A stretch of DNA of 64,000 nucleotides from Ridgeia piscesae (lineage: Eukaryota > Annelida > Polychaeta > Sabellida > Siboglinidae), in NCBI GenBank assembly GCA_025642075.2, contig JAODUO010000468.1, positions 170,001 to 234,000 of the forward strand. Direction: 5' to 3'. Both the position numbers and the translations under genes were made by a program. Every line of letters starts with the position of its first letter. Within the stretch, counting starts at the first letter, position 1. Shown piece by piece: positions 43,801 through 52,400 of this stretch. The notes beneath the pieces were generated by a model that was given only the letters and a program-made list of their open reading frames with translations, did not search any database and was not told the DNA's origin.

Positions 43801-46354
43801 TACAAAGTTGTGTGACAGTTGCAGTGTACCTACAAAGTTGTGTGACAGTTGCAGTGTACTTACAAAGTTGTGTGACAGTTGCAGTGTACTTACAAAGTTG
43901 TGTGACAGTTGCAGTGTACCTTTCAAAGTTGTGTGACAGTTGCAGTGTACTTACAAAGTTGTGTGACAGTTGCAGTGTACTTACAAAGTTGTGTGACAGT
44001 TGCAGTGTACCTACAAAGTTGTGTGACAGTTGCAGTGTACCTACAAAGTTGTGTGACAGTTGCAGTGTACTTACAAAGTTGTGTGACAGTTGCAGTGTAC
44101 TTACAAAGTTGTGTGACAGTTGCAGTGTACCTACAAAGTTGTGTGACAGTTGCAGTGTACTTACAAAGTTGTGTGACAGTTGCAGTGTACTTACAAAGTT
44201 GTGTGACAGTTGCAATGTACTTACAAAGTTGTGTGACAGTCTCAGTGTACTTACAAAGTTGTGTGACAGTCTCGGTGTACTTACAAAGTTGTGTGACAGT
44301 CACGGTGTACTTACAAAGTTGTGTGACAGTCGCGGTGTACTTACAAAGTTGTGTGACAGTCGCAGTGTACTTACAAAGTTGTGTGACAGTCGCAGTGTAC
44401 TTACAAAGTTGTGTGACAGTCGCAGTGTACTTACAAAGTTGTGTGACAGTCGCAGTGTACTTACAAAGTTGTGTGACAGTCGCAGTGTACTTACAAAGTT
44501 GTGTGACAGTCGCAGTGTACTTACAAAGTTGTGTGACAGTCGCAGTGTACCTACAAAGTTGTGTGACAGTTGCAGTGTACTTACAAAGTTGTGTGACAGT
44601 CTCAGTGTACTTACAAAGTTGTGTGACAGTCGCAGTGTACTTACAAAGTTGTGTGACAGTCGCAGTGTACTTACAAAGTTGTGTGACAGTCTCAGTGTAC
44701 TTACAAAGTTGTGTGACAGTCTCAGTGTACTTACAAAGTTGTGTGACAGTCGCAGTGTACTTACAAAGTTGTGTGACAGTCGCAGTGTACTTACAAAGTT
44801 GTGTGACAGTCGCGGTGTACTTACAAAGTTGTGTGACAGTCGCAGTGTACTTACAAAGTTGTGTGACAGTCGCAGTGTACTTACAAAGTTGTGTGACAGT
44901 CGCGGTGTACCTACAAAGTTGTGTGACAGTCGCAGTGTACCTACAAAGTTGTGTGACAGTTGCGGTGTACTTACAAAGTTGTGTGACAGTCTCAGTGTAC
45001 TTACAAAGTTGTGTGACAGTCTCAGTGTACTTACAAAGTTGTGTGACAGTCGCGGTGTACTTACAAAGTTGTGTGACAGTTGCAGTGTACTTACAAAGTT
45101 GTGTGACAATTGCAGTGTACTTACAAAGTTGTGTGACAGTTGCAGTGTACTTACAAAGTTGTGTGACAGTCGCGGTGTACTTACAAAGTTGTGTGACAGT
45201 TGCAATGTACTTACAAAGTTGTGTGACAGTCTCAGTGTACTTACAAAGTTGTGTGACAGTCTCAGTGTACTTACAAAGTTGTGTGACAGTCGCAGTGTAC
45301 TTACAAAGTTGTGTGACAGTCGCAGTGTACTTACAAAGTTGTGTGACAGTCGCAGTGTACTTACAAAGTTGTGTGACAGTTGCAGCGTACTTACAAAGTT
45401 GTGTGACAGTTGCAGTGTACTTACAAAGTTGTGTGACAGTTGCAGTGTACTTACAAAGTTGTGTGACAGTCGTGGTGTACTTACAAAGTTGTGTGACAGT
45501 TGCAATGTACTTACAAAGTTGTGTGACAGTCTCAGTGTACTTACAAAGTTGTGTGACAGTCTCAGTGTACTTACAAAGTTGTGTGACAGTTGCAGTGTAC
45601 TTACAAAGTTGTGTGACAGTTGCAGTGTACTTACAAAGTTGTGTGACAGTCGCAGTGTACTTACAAAGTTGTGTGACAGTCGCAGTGTACTTACAAAGTT
45701 GTGTGACAGTCGCAGCGTACTTAAAAAGTTGTGTGACATTTGCAGTGTACTTACAAAGTTGTGTGACAGTTGCAGTGTACTTACAAAGTTGTGTGACAGT
45801 CGCAGCGTACTTACAAAGTTGTGTGACAGTTGCAGTGTACTTACAAAGTTGTGTGACAGTTGCAGTGTACTTACAAAGTTGTATGACAGTCGCGGTGTAC
45901 TTACAAAGTTGTGTGACAGTTGCAGTGTACTTACAAAGTTGTGTGACAGTTGCGTTGACGGGAAAGGAAGATGGGCCTTCAACTCAATTGAGAGTTCCTC
46001 GCCTCCCAAAAGTGCAATGTCTGTTTCCCATGACACAGGAGTTCTGAGAAGAAATTGTGCACGTCATATACATATACATCTGCTTTCAAAGTATGTTTCT
46101 CTAGTTAAATATTGTTGCTTATTTCACTTTAGACATATCTGACATAGTACCAAGCATATCTTGCATCAGCATGACACATTATGTTACTCAAGTTTACAAA
46201 CTCAATAGATAAACACTGCCTTCAATTTGAACACTTGAAATCCAATAAGAAGAACTTACGTCTAAATATATATATATATATATATGTATATATATGTGTA
46301 TATATATATATGTATATATATATGTATGTATATATATATATATATATGTGTATA

Positions 46355-46445
<91 letters not shown>

Positions 46446-49400
46446 CAGGGTGCACGATACTTCTAGCTAGCTTTTACTATATAAAAGGACAGCTCTTATT
46501 AGTCCGAGCTCTAAAACTACTCGTTCCGGATGATCGGACCGTCCTTATTTCACACCCTGTATATATATATATATATAGTTATATAGACGCAGTATTATAT
46601 GTAAATAAATTACCCAGTAAAACAATTAGTCAATTGTTAATCACATTAGCAAAACTACTTGCAATTCTACCAAACCAACTACAATTTTGAAACCAGAAAC
46701 ATGTACATAAGTATTGTATACATTGTTTGTACCTGTAGCCCTTGTCTTCACCTTGTCTGAAGACAAGGCAGTTCTCCGGGATGATTTCTCTCAGCTTCAT
46801 TGCCTTCCCCAGTGACTCCTTTAGGGAGAGGCCGGACTTAACCGGAACCTGCACAATAACGGTTATTTACTGTACAAACCATTGGCAGACGTTTCAATTT
46901 GGAACTCTAGTTACTCTACAAAGCGGCAATCTCAAAACTCAAAACATCGGTGTATGCTGCAAACAGTGTGGGTTAATGGGTTTCACTTGGAATTGATTAC
47001 GAGCAACACATTAAAGGCATTCCATAGCTACGTTACTATCCCAAATTGATGCAGATCTAAGTGTCCAGGGTAACCACCAGATGGCATCACTGTCACTCCT
47101 TTGAGCTCATAAGCCAAACTATGCTCTATAAAATATATTTTGCTCCATAACGGGGTTTTGCTTAGTGGAGGCTGTCAATATTGGACAGGTAATGAGGACA
47201 GTTTCATTGGCATATCGCGTATATGTTGTCCTTGGCAAAACGCCTTTTGATTTTTTTAAATCCTCCCTAAATTTCACAACAGGTTCTGTTTCGTGCATCA
47301 TTCGACTCATTCCCTTAAGTGATTAAACGGTCCGCAGGTCTATGTGACATGATTGAACATGGGAAAATGTGGAGCAGAACTAACAAACCAGGTGGCGCTG
47401 TTACGCAACTCGGGCCTCGTTGCGTCAACCACCAGCGTCCCATTACCTTGCTACACTGCATTCATTCAGTACATCCAGCATTTGTTAACCCAGCAACCGG
47501 CCAGCAAAAATCCTGTTTCATACTGTTACAATAAAAAAATCATAACTTGGCAAATACGTTTCATAAAAATATGAATGAGGTATCATTTTACTTCCAATGA
47601 ACTCTTTATTATAATAAAATTATACTATCTCTATTATGTCGGATAATCATGGCGATATTATTAGCTGAACGTCATCCAAAGAAATATGAAAAAACAAACG
47701 CACTATCATGCTCCCAAATAATTATTGAGTATGTGGCATGTGTAATTACCCAGATTGGGCAAGAACAGAGCTTTCTATTGGTATCACATATGCGGGGGTC
47801 GGTCCTTTATGAATGGATGCATAAAACTGTCACTGAAGGCACAGTAAACCACCCAGATTTGGGCATCAACTTTGTCACATGTTTTGTTTGGGCATCAACT
47901 TTGTCACATGTTTTGTTTGGGCATCAACTTTGTCACATGTTTTGTTTGGGCATCAACTTTGTCACATGTTTTGTTTGGGCATCAACTTTGTCACATGTTT
48001 TGTTTGGGCATCAACTTTGTCACATGTTTTGTTTGGGCATCAACTTTGTCACATGTTTCGTCTGCCCGCGTGTAACTAACTAGCTGTCATCCATCCATCT
48101 TGAAAAATCTGCCAGCCATCCGATGATACCAAAAGTGCGTGGATCAGTTACTGATTACGCAGAAATGTTTTTATGCAGGAAGTTGTCTCGGGCCGATTAA
48201 TCAACCATGGCTGGTCACAGGGTTAATACACAGTGTAATTGTATATATGGGTGAAAAACTAAATAAACAGCGCATGCGTAAATGTCATAGGACCGAGTTG
48301 TGCATGAGCCCCCCACTTGTCCGGTGGGTTCCGCATTTAACACAGATGCACACCACCATGACAAAAGGCATCCCCTCACCGCGGTCTTCTGATCGTTTGG
48401 CAGTCGAACCTTCACAACGTTCCTCATCGACTTTGGCCCCAACAGTGGACTGCCCTGCGACTGCTGCATGGCCAGCATCACTGGGCCCCCGGTTGCGTTC
48501 AACTGCAGGTTGCCCGTGCTGCTGTTGGGGGTCAGGGTGAGGGGCTCCATGTCACCCCATTGCGGAGGGGGTCCAGGCTCGGGCGGCGTGGGGGAGGGGG
48601 TCGGAGAGGCCTGCTCACTGATGAGCATGTCCTGCAGCTCTTCCTCTCGTTGCTGCAGCTCGTGAATCTTTGTCGTGAGGCCTTCGTACTCCTGCAAGAG
48701 CCAGTACAGGTAAGTGTACAGGTAACTTAAAGGTGAGTTTACAGTTTACAGGTAAGTTTACAATTAAGTTTACAGGTAACTTAAAGTTGAGTTTACACTT
48801 TTCAGATAAGTTTACAGGTAGGTTTACAGGTAACTTAAAGGAAGTTTACAGGTAGGTTTACATGTAACTTAAAGGTGAGTTTACACTTTACAGGTACGTT
48901 TACAGGTATCTTAAAGGTGAGTTTACACTTTACAGGTAAGTTTAAAGGTACGTTTACAGGTATCTTAAAGGTGAGTTTACACTTTACAGGTAAGTTTACA
49001 GGTAAATTGACAGTTCCTAGTTCCTACACAGCACACTGGTCTTGTGTGCCCAATAAACGTCCCATTATGCTTCTTTGTGACAAAAACATTACCTACAATA
49101 ATTACTGTAAAAGTTACAACTGCATGCTGGATTTTTTGCAAACGAGCACATATCTTACAACCCGCGCACACGGTGAGACTTCGATAAACACGATAGATGT
49201 TTTGCTCATTGCCTCGCGTGGCACTTTGCTCATGAAAAACACAGCGCACACGAGAGCTATCAGCTGAGCCAACAAGCATGCGTGGCTGTTAGCTCAGCTG
49301 ATAGTTCTCGTGTGTGCCGGGCGATAGTTCTGTTTTCCTATGTAAATTACTCACTGTATGTGAGTCCATCTTACAGCTACGTGACAGTTCGGATTCTGGT

Positions 49401-52400
49401 GAAGATTTCTATATAGGTGATTCAGTCAGAACCCTTCATTCTTGAAAGCTCAGTATGGTATATTATCAGTTAAAACCATATATTTTATGAAAAATCTAAA
49501 CTATTTCGATTTACATTGGTTTGCGGTCGAGCAGCGTAAATTTTTCATAGACATCCAAAAGAGAGTGATTTGTATTTGCCATCAAGCAGAGAAAATGGGG
49601 GTTAATATGACACATTTCACGTAATGTCCAGTATGATCTCAAAGCTTATGACAAGGGTTAAACTACCAATCAGGGTCAGTGGCCAAGTGGTGCCCAGTAG
49701 CTATACACACCTGCAGGTACATGGACGGCGGGTGTTGATGTTTGCCAAACTCATCGTTGAGTGCTTCCAAGTTCTCCTTTGTTAGCCGTATCACATTCTG
49801 AATGTTGCGAATCTGCACAGAAATGACATGTCGTCACACACTTGTATACAGGCAAGCACGGGGTACACTGAACTGTATTCACTCCTTGAATTGACTTCCG
49901 AAAGTTAGTTGGAAATAATTTCTTTTGGACTGAGTTTGTTGGAAAAAGTGTGTCACCGTTAGCAAGAATATGCAGACTTTTGTAAAGCACTCTAGGTGTT
50001 AGGTGGTCCACAGGCGGCAGCATTTTAACAAATAAGTGTTAACAAATGATCAAAAGTGAGAATGCAGAATCAGATGGACATTCTGTTTGTTTGTGGCCCT
50101 GGTCTCATGACATGCAATAAAATCAAAGGTGGTTATTAACAATGAGAAAAAGCAATCTATCACAATTTGAAACACGAGAGCACCATTCAGCACCAATAAA
50201 ATATGAAAACTGTTTGTAAAAATTGATATGACTGCTTAAAAAGACATCAGGCTATTGCTTGAGTTAAGGCATAAGAAATATCACTAAACAAAACATTTAT
50301 GATTCCTAAAACAAGGATAATTATTAATATATTCATATTTATACTATTCATGTAGCATAGCAACCGCATAATTATTTTTTATTTATTGATAAATTTACTA
50401 CTAGTAAATAGTTAAATTAGGAACATTTCTACTTTTTCATAAAACTGTGACTGTTTAATTTACACATAATTATTGTTTACCACCACATGTACAAAACTTA
50501 ACTACCGGTACTCTAGGTAACCACTGATGATTTATTATAATTAATAATAATTAGTACAGTAAATAATAATATATTAATAAAATACATGGTGTGTTCATTA
50601 TACACTGTATGTATTAAGATACCTGAAAATAAACACACAACTCTTAGGATGACTATCCCAAAATATTCTTTGAATACAAAGATTGGTAGATGTCTGGAAA
50701 CATGCAGTACAGAAATTAATTATTTTTGTAGATTTTAAGGGGCGTCCAGAAATATTCGGTGTCAGAATACATAAGTATAACTTCATCTATAGACAGACAG
50801 GTATAGTCTGCATCTGTACAAATGTGTGGTTGGATAGATACCAATTTATTGAGCAATTAACACAAATATTTCATCAATATATTGTCAATTATGCTTTCAA
50901 AATGGGTGTCTTATGAATGTGTATCTCGGGACATTGTGTATTTCTGGACATATACTATACATCTGGACTGGATTCTACATAGTATACACGATCGGACTTC
51001 AGATGCACGTGGCCACCTACCGGAACACTATTGGACTGGCAAAACTTCGATCATCCTTAAAGTTAAACGCCTGCATACAGTCACTGCGTTAGCTTAGCTA
51101 ATTAGCTCTAATTACTAATTAGTTATGGCAATCAGTATGCCACACAACCACTGTGACTGTGGACCGGCTACCACACACTAACCACTCCAACAGTTGCTCC
51201 GTATGTTGGAGCAGTGCTTGTCACAGCTAACAGAAGACACCTGTGGAATGTGCTGTAGTGTACCTGTGTGGATTATGTAACAGTACAGCAGGTTACCTGC
51301 ACAGGTATGTGTGTCTACCACACACTCACATTGGCCCACATGGAATTAGCAAAATATCAACATTTCAATCGACTTCCTTTTTGTTAATTTTCATTTCAAT
51401 GACGCAAAATATGCTAAAATGTTATAATGGTTAAAACATCTCAATGCATACAATCAGACAGCACCACTTAATTAATATAATAAACTCTAATTGTTACATG
51501 CTTACAGCCGAGTGCGTGCTAAGGTTTAGAATACAATGTGGACTTGCTACAAGTACAAGTTAGTAGTAATACAAAGCTACATATTTTTATGTTAAACATG
51601 TCAGTAAATCTTGGTGAAAGTTACAAGGTTGATGAAGTAGACCTACGTTACAATGGCAGTAACTGCTGCTACATCCAGCTAGTTTGAAAACTTTGAATAC
51701 CAGCACATGTCAGAATTATTTAACTACTTTCAATCTGAAAATATACCTCAAAATTCAACAAAGTGTGGGTTTAACTCGGGTTAAAATGTATAACTTCATT
51801 ACATCAACATACTTGACGAAGAGCTATAATATTTCCAAATATGCATTCAAATCGTCCAGATGGCACGCAGTCGACAGATGCTCTAAAATTATTGTTAAAA
51901 GCAAAACAATTGGCAAATAATTCATCTTAAATTTATTCCCTGTCCCCTGCCATTTTCTCCAGGTTTCAGGTTTACACACTTCAACGTATGCAATACTGTG
52001 CATCAACCCATCTTGCCTTGAGATACATTCCAGTCTCCTTGGTGTGTGGACGTATCACCTCAGAACTCACTCGAGATGCTCAATACCCAGTCAACTGTGA
52101 CTCACGTGAGTCTATTCAGTGTGAGCAACTTTAGAATCTACTGTTACTGCAGGCTAGTTGTAGAGTGTATGATGTACCGTCTACAGAATATGCACCAGTG
52201 ATATTAAACCTTCCTGGTATTAAAATGATCAAACAAATTTATTTCAACATTTAATCATGATCATTTTAAATGTAGAAAGTTTGTGATTTTTCATTCTTTG
52301 GGACACTGTGGCATTGTGGTTAAAACATCAGATCCCAGACCAAGACATTGGGGTCCTGTCACTCCTGTGGTTGCCATTTCAAAACATGGGCGTGCTTGAC

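Noticed and set aside
43629..46142. 837-codon plus-strand frame encoding a Cys-rich repeat protein (LTKLCDS(C/R)SV units)
   Set aside because: It is the antisense of the RAF intron 5 minisatellite. The 30-bp unit has no stop in most frames, there is no signal peptide or independent domain, and the sense-strand origin from exon 5 explains it fully.
46470..46560. Hammerhead ribozyme in the short TIR element
   Set aside because: A GGATGATCGGACC segment looked suggestive, but the CUGANGA and GAAA core boxes are absent on both strands.
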